A stretch of 15,063 nucleotides of DNA from JANXSD01 sp043758125 (GCA_043758125.1 JAYVOC010000182.1:1-15063); one strand, 5' to 3'; counted from the first letter of the stretch, positions 1 to 7,813 are shown. Notes: generated from the letters alone by a model not told the origin. Translations and numbers: made by a program.

Positions 1-266
1 GCGTTTAATTCACGAAGTAAGAACACTTCGATTTTCGCTCCTGTTTTTTCTTTATTTCCATAAAGACGAGCAGGAAACACCTTTGTATTATTCAACACAA
101 GTACATCTCCATCATTGAAATAATCAATAATTTCCTTGAACACTTTATGCTCTATTACTCCTGTTTTACGATGAATAACCATCATACGCGACTCATCACG
201 ATTAGCCATTGGATGTGTAGCTAAAAGCTTTTCGTTGAGACTAAATTTGAATTGTGATAATTTCAT
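1..266 (-). CDS. queA: S-adenosylmethionine:tRNA ribosyltransferase-isomerase, N-terminal part (cut by window edge)
   Basis: QueA transfers and rearranges the ribosyl group of SAM onto 7-aminomethyl-7-deazaguanine at tRNA position 34, making epoxyqueuosine, the penultimate step of queuosine synthesis in the cytoplasm. Only the first 88 codons are present; the gene continues past base 1. Seen directly: the start reads MKLSQFKFSL, followed by the conserved N-terminal blocks RDESRMMV, LVLNNTKVFPARLYG and EKTGAKIEVFLLREL, which match the family strongly. The ATG at 264-266 is the only start that puts the protein at its usual N-terminus. It is the last gene of a minus-strand run that begins with ftsX. 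However, 230 bases separate it from truB, and a good -7 promoter element lies at 378-385, so it is probably also transcribed alone with a leader of about 110 nt. I found no preQ1-riboswitch-like pattern in that leader by eye. Confidence 0.95.
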   Translation of the reverse strand, partial: MKLSQFKFSLNEKLLATHPMANRDESRMMVIHRKTGVIEHKVFKEIIDYFNDGDVLVLNNTKVFPARLYGNKEKTGAKIEVFLLRELN

Positions 267-496
267 TTGCTTACGGGCTTAATGAACCGATTTATATGTA
301 AAGACACAACTTGCGAATTAATGCAGCTCGTTCTTTAAGATTTTTAACACTTATATTAGGATCCCTGAAAAGGAGTGCAAAGATAGCTTTAAAACTGGTC
401 TAAAAACTAATAGAAGTGCTTTAATTTATTGATTATCAATGAATAAAAACTTTGATTTGCCTTAATGAATTAGTTTACAGAACATTATATAAAAAA
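267..496. other. Intergenic region between truB and queA (leader of queA)
   Basis: This holds the queA promoter element (378-385, separate entry) and a leader of about 110 nt. There is also an AT-rich imperfect hairpin at 428-440 (ATTGAT-T-ATCAAT). It sits about 60 bases past the truB stop and lacks a GC stem or T-run, so it is not a convincing terminator. On the minus strand the segment from about 399 down to 292 stays open for roughly 36 codons and reads like protein (for example NLKERAALIRKL), but it has no ATG start. No tRNA or recognisable riboswitch was seen. Confidence 0.5.
378..385 (-). promoter_or_regulatory. -7 promoter element upstream of queA
   Basis: Read on the minus strand this is TATCTTTG, an exact match to the Bacteroidota primary-sigma -7 consensus TAnnTTTG. 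It faces queA and would give a leader of about 105 nt. No clear TTTG -33 element lies at the expected 18-21 bases upstream (only TTAG/TTTTTAG), so the call rests on the -7 box and its intergenic position. Confidence 0.5.
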
Positions 497-1186
497 TTAA
501 TTGCTTTGTTTTATAATTGTATTCCTTTCGGATTGCATTTCTTCGATTGTTTTAGCGTTTTTGAGAAGGTAATTACCAATTCTAGTTCTGCATAAGGAGG
601 TCAGATGCGCCCCAACCTGCAACATTTCGCCCAAATCTCTAGCAAGTGATCGGATGTAGGTCCCTTTACTACAAACAATTCTAAAGTCAATTTCTGGTAA
701 AGCAATGCGTGTGATTTCGTATTCAGTAATCGTTAATGTTCTTGATTTCAATTCAGCAGTTTCTCCTCTTCGTGCTAAGGTATAAGCACGTTCTCCATTT
801 AATTTAATTGCTGAATGCATGGGAGGAATTTGCTGGATTTCACCAATAAATTTTCTTACAGCTTCGTTAATTAATTCATCAGTTAAATGTGAAACATCAC
901 ATTGATTTTCTCTTTCGGTTTCTAAGTCAAAGGATGGGGTTGTAGCGCCTAAATAAAAGGTGCCTGTATATTCTTTCTCTGCATCTTGAATGATAGAAAT
1001 TGTTTTTGTTTTCTTACCAGTACAAACAACTAATAAACCTGTTGCTAACGGATCTAATGTTCCGGCATGACCAATCTTTTTTACATTGAGGATGGGCTTT
1101 AATTTTCTTACTACATCAAACGAAGTCCATGTTAATGGTTTATTGATAAGCAACACTTCACCATCATTGGAAGCTAATGATTCCAT
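497..1186 (-). CDS. truB: tRNA pseudouridine(55) synthase TruB
   Basis: TruB isomerises U55 in the T-loop of nearly all tRNAs to pseudouridine. The 229-residue product has the family signature in order: INKPLTWTSFDVV (residues 14-26) and GHAGTLDPLATG (39-50), with the catalytic aspartate at D45. A later RTRIGNYLL segment lies near the C-terminus. Its length fits the short TruB type common in Bacteroidota, without the C-terminal PUA domain of the E. coli enzyme. The start ATG overlaps the uppP stop by one base (TAATG on the minus strand), so the two genes are almost certainly translationally coupled. It sits fourth in the ftsX-DUF3098-uppP-truB run. Nothing appears truncated or missing. Confidence 0.96.
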   Translation of the reverse strand: MESLASNDGEVLLINKPLTWTSFDVVRKLKPILNVKKIGHAGTLDPLATGLLVVCTGKKTKTISIIQDAEKEYTGTFYLGATTPSFDLETERENQCDVSHLTDELINEAVRKFIGEIQQIPPMHSAIKLNGERAYTLARRGETAELKSRTLTITEYEITRIALPEIDFRIVCSKGTYIRSLARDLGEMLQVGAHLTSLCRTRIGNYLLKNAKTIEEMQSERNTIIKQSN

Positions 1187-1992
1187 TAATTTATTTTCAG
1201 ATCAACACCCAGAATAACTAGAATAATAATTACAACACCCATTGCAATACGATAATATCCAAAAACACGAAAACCATGTTTAGTTAAAAATGTGATGAAT
1301 GATTTTATGGCCAACAATGCAACAATAAATGCAAGCACATTTCCAACTAGTAACAACATTATTTGATCGTGTGAAAAACTTGCACCGGTTGCTGAAAGTA
1401 CTTTATAATACTTGTACATTTTATAAACTGTTGCGGCAAACATTGTTGGTACTGCTAAAAAAAACGAAAATTCAGCTGCTGTTTTACGACTTAATTTCTG
1501 TGTTAATCCACCGATGATTGTTGCAGCAGAACGTGAAACGCCAGGAACCATTGCAATACATTGAAACAATCCAATTTTAAATGCTCTCAAATAAGTAACT
1601 TCTTCTTTATTAGCATTTTCTTTTTCTTCTAAAAGTTGATCAATAAAAACTAATAATACTCCACCAGCTAATAAAGTAAATCCAACGACTAAAACATTAC
1701 CGAGAAGTTCATCAATCACATCATCCAATAGCCATCCTAATATTGCTGCTGGAATAAATGCAACAAACAATTTAAAATAGAAATCCCATGATTTAAAAAA
1801 GCGTTTGAAATACAATACAACAACAGATAAAATTGCACCGAATTGAATTGCTACGGTAAACAATTTTGTAAATGGATCTTCAGCAATTCCCATCAACGAC
1901 GAAGCAATGATCATGTGTCCTGTTGATGACACTGGCAAAAACTCCGTTAAGCCTTCGATGATGGCCAATATAATTGCTTCAAAAATTTTCAT
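1186..1992 (-). CDS. uppP: Undecaprenyl-diphosphate phosphatase UppP/BacA
   Basis: An integral membrane phosphatase that recycles undecaprenyl diphosphate to the monophosphate, the lipid carrier for peptidoglycan and surface polysaccharides; overproduction gives bacitracin resistance in other bacteria. The 268-residue protein has both family motifs: EGLTEFLPVSSTGH (residues 13-26, with the acidic pair E13/E17 and H26) and PGVSRSAATI (150-159, R154). The second reads SRSAAT where many homologues have SRSGAT, a mild substitution. Several hydrophobic segments follow, ending with a strongly hydrophobic C-terminal helix. It starts five bases after the DUF3098 stop and overlaps truB by one base. 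With ftsX upstream, the context is cell-envelope growth. Confidence 0.96.
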   Translation of the reverse strand: MKIFEAIILAIIEGLTEFLPVSSTGHMIIASSLMGIAEDPFTKLFTVAIQFGAILSVVVLYFKRFFKSWDFYFKLFVAFIPAAILGWLLDDVIDELLGNVLVVGFTLLAGGVLLVFIDQLLEEKENANKEEVTYLRAFKIGLFQCIAMVPGVSRSAATIIGGLTQKLSRKTAAEFSFFLAVPTMFAATVYKMYKYYKVLSATGASFSHDQIMLLLVGNVLAFIVALLAIKSFITFLTKHGFRVFGYYRIAMGVVIIILVILGVDLKIN

Positions 1993-1997
1993 CGTTC

Positions 1998-2294
1998 TTA
2001 ATCTGCCTTTTTAACGATCGCATAAACGCCAATCACATAACCGATGATTACAACAATTGGTGCAAGCGTAATTCTTCTAAATGAAAATACTTCTTCATTA
2101 AAAATTGATGGGTCGGTAGGCTTACCACCAGCCATTAACATATATCCTATTATCAACACTATTGCACTAATTCCTAATAACACATAGTTCTCTCGTCCGA
2201 AGGCGAATGCAGCTGTGTTAATGATTGGATCTTTTGCCACTGTAGATTTAACAGTTGATGCGCTGCTAATTTTTTCGTTTGTATTTTTTGCCAT
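1998..2294 (-). CDS. DUF3098 small membrane protein
   Basis: A 98-residue protein of unknown function with two predicted membrane helices: about residues 37-55 (YVLLGISAIVLIIGYMLMAGG) and 75-94 (LAPIVVIIGYVIGVYAIV). A conserved-looking linker, GGKPTDPSIFNEEVFSFRR, joins them. The N-terminal 30 residues are Ser/Thr/Lys-rich and probably cytoplasmic. The sequence pattern and the position between ftsX and uppP match the DUF3098 family, which in Bacteroidota is found beside these two genes. It starts six bases after the ftsX stop. A role alongside FtsX or in lipid-carrier recycling is an inference from neighbourhood only; the protein shows no catalytic motif. Confidence 0.85.
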   Translation of the reverse strand: MAKNTNEKISSASTVKSTVAKDPIINTAAFAFGRENYVLLGISAIVLIIGYMLMAGGKPTDPSIFNEEVFSFRRITLAPIVVIIGYVIGVYAIVKKAD

Positions 2295-2300
2295 GATGTA

Positions 2301-3173
2301 TTAGTAAAGATCTTCGGTTCGATAACGAAGGTATTTATTCACTGCGAACCAGGTACATATTAAAGATAGGAATATGCCAACAAGTAACATAGAACCAGCA
2401 ACTATTGTCATTAAACGTAAATCTCTTATTAAGCTGAGTTCTGGAACTTTTTGCAAAGCAAGATATAATAAACCAGATAACAATAGTAGCGAAATAATTC
2501 CGCCAAGAATACCATTCCAAATACTACTAAGCATAAATGGTTTGCGAATAAATCCCTTGGTAGCTCCAACCAGAATCATGCTTTTAATAAGTAATCGCTT
2601 AGAGTATAACGAGATGCGAATAGTATTATTGATTAATGCTACCGAAACAAAGATCAACAAAACGGAAAACGTTAAGAGTATGAGTGTAATGGCGCTGAGA
2701 TTTCGGTTGATACTTTCTACTAATGATGCCTGATATTGAACTTCTTTAACCAAAGGATTTGTTTTCAAGGAGCCTATAAAACTCTGAATGGTGGCATTAT
2801 CAACAAAATCAGAACGCATTCGTACATCGATTGACGGATATAATGGATTGTATCCTAAGAAGGAGATAAAATCTTCTCCCAATTCGTTTTTCATCTCAAT
2901 TGCAGCTTCTTCCTTTGAAACAAAACGTGCACTTTTAACATATATCGCGGAACTAACTCTTGCGATTAAATCATTGACAGCCAAGCTATCTGAATCTGGC
3001 TTAAGCTGAATGGAAAGTTCGATATTCTCTTTTACGTACGATGAAAGCTTTTGTGCATGGAGTAATAAAACGCCTAAAACGCCCAAAAGAAAGAGCACCA
3101 ATCCGATACTTATTATTGTAGAGATCCTCGATGATCGATGTGTTTTACGTACAATTCTGTGCTCTTCTGCCAT
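2301..3173 (-). CDS. ftsX: Cell division permease-like protein FtsX
   Basis: FtsX is the membrane half of the FtsEX ABC-type complex, which couples the divisome to peptidoglycan hydrolases. The 290-residue product has the expected layout: a short basic cytoplasmic tail, helix 1 at about 18-39, an extracytoplasmic domain at 40-160 (including FISFLGYNPLYPSIDVRM), then three helices at about 161-183, 219-241 and 254-276 with an IRISLYSKR-type cytoplasmic loop. An in-frame start 69 bases upstream (3242) exists. I chose ATG 3173 because the product then begins MAEEHRIVRKTHRSS, a normal FtsX N-terminus, and because a -7 box (3191-3198) lies inside the upstream extension. No ftsE is adjacent: the neighbour on that side is the divergent leuS. 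FtsX therefore heads the run with DUF3098, uppP and truB. Confidence 0.93.
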   Translation of the reverse strand: MAEEHRIVRKTHRSSRISTIISIGLVLFLLGVLGVLLLHAQKLSSYVKENIELSIQLKPDSDSLAVNDLIARVSSAIYVKSARFVSKEEAAIEMKNELGEDFISFLGYNPLYPSIDVRMRSDFVDNATIQSFIGSLKTNPLVKEVQYQASLVESINRNLSAITLILLTFSVLLIFVSVALINNTIRISLYSKRLLIKSMILVGATKGFIRKPFMLSSIWNGILGGIISLLLLSGLLYLALQKVPELSLIRDLRLMTIVAGSMLLVGIFLSLICTWFAVNKYLRYRTEDLY

Positions 3174-3190
3174 ATCTAACCTTGAATCGA

Positions 3191-3198
3191 CAAAAGTA
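3191..3198 (-). promoter_or_regulatory. -7 promoter element for the ftsX operon
   Basis: The minus strand reads TACTTTTG, fitting TAnnTTTG. It lies 17 bases before the ATG at 3173, predicting a very short leader of about 10-14 nt. It supports 3173 as the ftsX start, because the alternative start at 3242 would lie upstream of the promoter. No clear -33 TTG is visible at the usual distance. Confidence 0.5.
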
Positions 3199-3252
3199 TA
3201 AAAAAACAGTCCCCTCCGATGAGCTATTGATGTAGACAGCAAAGGTTTTTGT

Positions 3253-3260
3253 TACCTTCG
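3253..3260 (+). promoter_or_regulatory. -7 promoter element for leuS
   Basis: TACCTTCG, the common TAnnTTcG variant of the Bacteroidota -7 box. A TTG at 3227-3229 lies 23 bases upstream, slightly far for a -33 element. Transcription would begin near 3266 and give a leader of under 20 nt to the leuS ATG at 3284. The GTG at 3260, which opens the longest reading frame, falls inside this element and is therefore unlikely to be the start. Confidence 0.5.
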
Positions 3261-3283
3261 TGTCCCTTATTTTAACAGAGTTT

Positions 3284-6193
3284 ATGGAGTACAATTTCCG
3301 CGATATAGAAGGTAAATGGCAAAATTACTGGCGCGAACATCAGTCTTATCGTACAGAAATCGACACAAAAAAGCAGAAATACTTTGTGTTGGATATGTTC
3401 CCATACCCGTCTGGAGCTGGCCTTCATGTCGGTCATCCCTTGGGTTATATCGCATCAGATATTGTTTCTCGTTATAAAAGATTGAAAGGTTTTAACGTTT
3501 TGCATCCAATGGGATACGATGCATTTGGATTACCTGCCGAGCAATATGCCATTCAAACTGGACAACATCCAAAAGTTACGACTGAGCAAAATATAAATCG
3601 CTATCGTGAACAACTAGATAAAATCGGTTTCTCTTTTGATTGGAGTCGTGAGATTCGTACCTGCGAACCCAATTATTATAAATGGACGCAATGGATTTTC
3701 ATAAAACTTTTTCATTCGTGGTATAATCCGAAGTTAGACAAAGCGGAACCGATCGAAAAGTTAATTCATCTTTTCGAAACGGAGGGATTCTCTGCTGAAA
3801 CTGACAATCCGGAAATTGATTTTAGTTTGTTTTCTGCATTTGAATGGAACTCATTTGATGAAGAACGAAAACAAAAAATTCTTTTAACTTTTCGCATCGC
3901 TTATTTAAGTGAAGCGTGGGTAAATTGGTGCGCTGGATTAGGAACTGTACTTGCTAATGATGAAGTGAAAGATGGCGTTAGTGAACGTGGCGGATTTCCA
4001 GTTGAACGTAAACGTATGCCGCAATGGAGTTTAAGAATTACAGCTTATGCAGATCGATTAATAAAAGATCTTGATGATTTAGATTGGACAGATTCTATTA
4101 AAGAAGCGCAGCGCAATTGGATTGGAAAAAGTGAAGGAACATCTATTCGTTTTCAATTGAAACAACATGCTGAATTGGTTGAAGTTTTTACTACTCGTCC
4201 GGATACAATTTTTGGTGTTTCATTTGTTACACTTGCACCTGAACATGAGTTAGTAGATCAAATTACAACTAATGATTATCGTGATGCGGTGAACGAATAT
4301 GTTACGATGGCAAAAAATCGTACGGAGCGCGAACGACAAGCTGATGTAAAAAGAATTTCAGGACAATTTACTGGTGCTTATGTTACACATCCATTCACTG
4401 GAAAAGATATTCCGGTTTGGGTTGGTGATTATGTTTTAGCAGGATATGGTACTGGTGCTGTGATGGCTGTTCCTGCACATGATTCACGTGATTATGCATT
4501 TGCTAAATATTTTGATTTAGCAATTCCGCAGGTAATTGAAATTCCTTCGGATGCGAATCATTCAGGTTTAGATAAAGAATCGTATGATGAAAAAACGGGT
4601 AAATTAATTAACTCCGATTTTTTAAATGGTTTAGATGTTAAGGTTGCAATCCGTAAAGCTATTGATGCGATTGAGAAAAATAATTTTGGAAAAGGTCGTG
4701 TGAATTATCGTTTGCGTGATGCTGCTTTTGGTCGACAACGTTATTGGGGAGAACCGATTCCTATTTATTATAAAGATGGAATTCCTTATACGATTGATGA
4801 AAGTGATTTGCCATTAATCCTTCCGGAGATTGATAAGTTTCAACCGACAGATGATGGTCATCCTCCACTTGCTCGCGCAACAGATTGGAAGTACAAAGGT
4901 GAATATGAATATGAATACACAACCATGCCTGGATGGGCAGGGTCAAGTTGGTATTTTTTACGTTACATGGATCCAAAAAACGATAAAGAATTTGTTTCGA
5001 AAGAAGCTGTTGATTATTGGAAAAATGTAGATTTTTATATTGGTGGTGCCGAACATTCTACAGGACATTTATTATACGTTCGCTTCTGGACAAAATTTCT
5101 TTACGACTTAGGATTTATTCCAATGAATGAACCTGCAAAGAAGTTAATAAATCAAGGGATGATTCAAGGTGTGTCATACTTTATTGTTGCAAAATATTTT
5201 GATGATGCTGGAACAAATCAGATATCTTTAAAAATACCTGGTAATTTAAAGCCTTATGCATTTGTTTCACCTGAAATAACATCTATTGAGATCGATGGAA
5301 AAATGTGCAGTGAAGTTTTAAACCCAAGATTCATTAGAGTTGATATAAACTATGTTGATGAATTAAATAAAAGAATTAATAAAGATCAACTTGAAAAATT
5401 AATTAATTCAAATGGATTAATTTCAAGTAATATTGAAGAAAGTGATAGAATAGAATGGAAGTATGATGATTTTTTCGGGAAATATTATTTAGACCTTCAT
5501 ACCGAAGTAGAAAAAATGTCCAAATCAAAATGGAATGTTGTTAGTCCCGATGATATTGTTGATGAATACGGAGCTGACACATTGCGTTTGTATGAAATGT
5601 TTTTAGGTCCGTTAGAACAGAGTAAACCATGGAGCACTCTTGGCATTAGTGGAGTTCATAATTTTTTACGTAGAGCATGGAGATTATTTCATGATAAAGA
5701 AAGCAACTTCAATGTAAGTGATGAAAAAGCAACTCCTGAAGAATTAAAAGTTTTACATCGTACCATCAAAAAGATGGAGGAAGATCTAGAGCGATTTTCT
5801 TTCAACACAACAATTAGTTTATTTATGATTTGCGTAAATGACTTAATGGATTTAAAATGTAACAAACGCGAAATACTCGAACCATTTTTAATTTTATTAT
5901 CACCTTATGCGCCACATATAGCAGAAGAATTATGGAGTAAACTTGGAAATAAAGAGAGCATTACAAAAGCAATATTCCCGAAATTAAATGAGACTTATTT
6001 GGTAGAAGATAATTTTGACTATCCTATTTCCATTAATGGAAAAGTACGTTTCAAAATGAATTTATCATTGAAATTAAGTAAAGAAGATGTTGAGCAATCT
6101 GTAATGACATCCGAAGAAATAAAAAAACATATTCAAGGTTCTCCTAAAAAAATTATTGTTGTTCCCGGAAGAATTGTGAATGTAGTTATCTAA
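3284..6193 (+). CDS. leuS: Leucyl-tRNA synthetase
   Basis: Class I aminoacyl-tRNA synthetase charging tRNA-Leu. The 969-residue product starts MEYNFRDIEGKWQNYW, the usual LeuRS opening; an in-frame GTG at 3260 would add eight unlikely residues. The HIGH-type motif is HVGH (48-51) and KMSKS is at 744-748. The CP1 editing domain carries the threonine-rich TTRPDT (303-308) and AHDSRDY (D400 and D403), so post-transfer editing looks intact. RYWGEPIPIYY and WAGSSWYFLRYMDP mark the catalytic core, and PYAPHIAEELW lies in the C-terminal anticodon-binding helices. Oddity: the stretch between QGMIQG and KMSKS (about 5160-5510) is long, about 115 residues, and locally much more AT-rich than the rest, with AGA replacing the CGN arginine codons favoured in the first two thirds. 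The reading frame is uninterrupted. It is probably co-transcribed with scpB, 38 bases downstream. Confidence 0.97.
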   Translation: MEYNFRDIEGKWQNYWREHQSYRTEIDTKKQKYFVLDMFPYPSGAGLHVGHPLGYIASDIVSRYKRLKGFNVLHPMGYDAFGLPAEQYAIQTGQHPKVTTEQNINRYREQLDKIGFSFDWSREIRTCEPNYYKWTQWIFIKLFHSWYNPKLDKAEPIEKLIHLFETEGFSAETDNPEIDFSLFSAFEWNSFDEERKQKILLTFRIAYLSEAWVNWCAGLGTVLANDEVKDGVSERGGFPVERKRMPQWSLRITAYADRLIKDLDDLDWTDSIKEAQRNWIGKSEGTSIRFQLKQHAELVEVFTTRPDTIFGVSFVTLAPEHELVDQITTNDYRDAVNEYVTMAKNRTERERQADVKRISGQFTGAYVTHPFTGKDIPVWVGDYVLAGYGTGAVMAVPAHDSRDYAFAKYFDLAIPQVIEIPSDANHSGLDKESYDEKTGKLINSDFLNGLDVKVAIRKAIDAIEKNNFGKGRVNYRLRDAAFGRQRYWGEPIPIYYKDGIPYTIDESDLPLILPEIDKFQPTDDGHPPLARATDWKYKGEYEYEYTTMPGWAGSSWYFLRYMDPKNDKEFVSKEAVDYWKNVDFYIGGAEHSTGHLLYVRFWTKFLYDLGFIPMNEPAKKLINQGMIQGVSYFIVAKYFDDAGTNQISLKIPGNLKPYAFVSPEITSIEIDGKMCSEVLNPRFIRVDINYVDELNKRINKDQLEKLINSNGLISSNIEESDRIEWKYDDFFGKYYLDLHTEVEKMSKSKWNVVSPDDIVDEYGADTLRLYEMFLGPLEQSKPWSTLGISGVHNFLRRAWRLFHDKESNFNVSDEKATPEELKVLHRTIKKMEEDLERFSFNTTISLFMICVNDLMDLKCNKREILEPFLILLSPYAPHIAEELWSKLGNKESITKAIFPKLNETYLVEDNFDYPISINGKVRFKMNLSLKLSKEDVEQSVMTSEEIKKHIQGSPKKIIVVPGRIVNVVI

Positions 6194-6231
6194 TATCACT
6201 AATTAATTAACAAATTTATACCTCAATTAAA

Positions 6232-7029
6232 ATGCAACTATTATTACAACATATAGAAGCGCTGATTTTTACATCAGAACAACCGATTACCGAAGAAGAA
6301 ATTGTTTCTTGCTTAAAAACCGTTTATGGTTGGGAACTAAAAAAAGATCAGCTGCAAGAAGTAATACATGATTTGAAAGTAAAGTACAGCGATGAAAATT
6401 TTGCTTTCGAACTGTTAGAGATTGCTGATGGCTATCAATTTTTTACCAAGAAAGAATACCATACTGCGGTAAATGCTTTGTTGCAAATTAAAGCGCGTAA
6501 AAGATTATCTACTGCTGCACTTGAAACGCTTGCAATCATCGCCTACAAGCAGCCATTATCTAAATCAGAGATAGAACATATTCGTGGTGTTAATTGTGAT
6601 TACAGTATCCAAAAATTATTAGAGAAAGAATTAATTGTTATTGAAGGAAAGAGTGATGGTCCGGGGAAACCGTTGTTATATGGAACGAGTAAGAACTTCA
6701 TGGATCACTTCGGATTAAAATCTGTTAAGGAGTTACCTAAGTTAAAAGACCTTCACATTGTTGACAATGAGATTGGGATTCCAAACGACTTGATGGATGA
6801 CAATGAAATTCCTGTTGATTTACCTCCAGGACATTTAATTGATCATGACGAAATTGCTAGTATTGGGGAAAATATTACATCAGAAGTAGAAAATAATTAT
6901 AGTGAACAGTCTGACGAAATTGTTAGTGAAATTGAAAATACAGACACAGAAAAGGAGCGTACAGAGGTAAATCAAAGTTTGGAACAACATTTGCCAACAT
7001 CGGAATCTGAAAATGAAAAAGAACACTAA
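6232..7029 (+). CDS. scpB: Segregation and condensation protein B with acidic C-terminal tail
   Basis: ScpB is the winged-helix subunit that bridges SMC and ScpA in the chromosome condensin complex. Residues 1-170 make the family core: an N-terminal winged helix (about 1-85) and a second one (about 90-165) with the signature TAALETLAIIAYKQPLSKSEIEHIRGV at 94-120 and a GPGKPLLYGTSKNFMDHFGL segment at 143-162. The protein is 265 residues, longer than typical ScpB proteins (about 180-200). The extra part (about 175-265) is a low-complexity, Glu/Asp/Ser/Asn-rich tail that looks disordered. It starts 38 bases after leuS without a convincing promoter between them. Its last 17 bases overlap the next gene in another frame. 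No scpA or smc is in the window. Confidence 0.93.
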   Translation: MQLLLQHIEALIFTSEQPITEEEIVSCLKTVYGWELKKDQLQEVIHDLKVKYSDENFAFELLEIADGYQFFTKKEYHTAVNALLQIKARKRLSTAALETLAIIAYKQPLSKSEIEHIRGVNCDYSIQKLLEKELIVIEGKSDGPGKPLLYGTSKNFMDHFGLKSVKELPKLKDLHIVDNEIGIPNDLMDDNEIPVDLPPGHLIDHDEIASIGENITSEVENNYSEQSDEIVSEIENTDTEKERTEVNQSLEQHLPTSESENEKEH

Positions 7030-7813
7030 TTCCACAGTTACATCGGCATTTTTAAGTTTATTGATATTGGTCATGCCAGCTAAGATGATTGCTCAGCCAC
7101 TGAAAAAGGTTAAGAACGAAGCATTCACCGCTAATGAAGTTTTAGAGTACCGTGTACATTATGGTTTTATGGATGCTGGTGAAGCGCGTTTAGAAGTAGC
7201 TCCCGACATGAAAACAATGGGAGGTCGTTCGTGTTACCGCGTTATAGGAACTGGTAATTCAACTGGTGCTTTTGATTGGTTTTTTAAAGTGCGCGATCGT
7301 TACGAAAGTTATATTGATTCAGAGGCACTCGTGCCGTGGTTGTTTATCCGTAGAGTTCAAGAAGGAGGGTACAGCAATAATCAGAATGTTAGTTTCAATC
7401 ATTTTATGAGCACTGCAACTAGTGAAAAGAAAACTGTTAACACCCCTTCTCATGTTCAAGATTTGATATCTGCTCTTTACTATGCACGTACTTTTGATTT
7501 TGCGAACGCGGCTCCTGGTGATACTTTTCTAATCAATACATATCTTGATGATGAAACCTATCCGTTAGTTATTAAATATATGGGAAAAGAAACTATCAAA
7601 ACCCAGTTAGGAAAATTCCGTTGCATTGTATTCAAACCTTACTTATCGCAAGGACGAGTGTTCAAAGAAAAAGAAGGGATGACAGTGTGGATGACCGACG
7701 ACAAAAACAGAATTCCTGTTCGTGCTCAAGCCGATATTATGGTAGGATCTATCAAAATGGATTTGAAAGGTTATAGAGGATTATCTAATCCTGTTGCATT
7801 GGTAGAGAAGTAA
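7013..7813 (+). CDS. Exported DUF3108 family protein
   Basis: A 266-residue protein with an N-terminal signal peptide (basic MKKN start, hydrophobic core about residues 10-21, cleavage probably near AQP at 27-29). It is followed by a DUF3108-type domain opening with NEVLEYRVHYGFMDAGEARLEV and containing GTGNSTGAFDWFFKVRDRYESYID. Such proteins are presumed periplasmic or outer-membrane associated; their biochemical role is not established. The single reading frame is intact. The ATG at 7013 lies inside the last codons of scpB, which argues for translational coupling. An internal ATG at 7073 would lose most of the signal sequence, so 7013 is preferred. The gene is closed by a strong hairpin terminator at 7850-7890. 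Confidence 0.85.
   Translation: MKKNTNSTVTSAFLSLLILVMPAKMIAQPLKKVKNEAFTANEVLEYRVHYGFMDAGEARLEVAPDMKTMGGRSCYRVIGTGNSTGAFDWFFKVRDRYESYIDSEALVPWLFIRRVQEGGYSNNQNVSFNHFMSTATSEKKTVNTPSHVQDLISALYYARTFDFANAAPGDTFLINTYLDDETYPLVIKYMGKETIKTQLGKFRCIVFKPYLSQGRVFKEKEGMTVWMTDDKNRIPVRAQADIMVGSIKMDLKGYRGLSNPVALVEK

Noticed and set aside
267..377. preQ1 riboswitch in the queA leader
   Set aside because: No preQ1-I-like hairpin with the A-rich tail and CUA-type pairing could be found by eye.
2374..2733. 119-codon plus-strand frame opposite ftsX
   Set aside because: It lies wholly within ftsX, whose membrane topology is convincing; the antisense frame has no family features.
3174..3242. N-terminal extension of FtsX by 23 residues
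   Set aside because: A promoter -7 box lies inside it, and the downstream ATG gives a normal FtsX N-terminus.
3260..3283. GTG-initiated extension of LeuS
   Set aside because: The GTG overlaps the predicted -7 box; the ATG at 3284 gives the standard LeuRS beginning.
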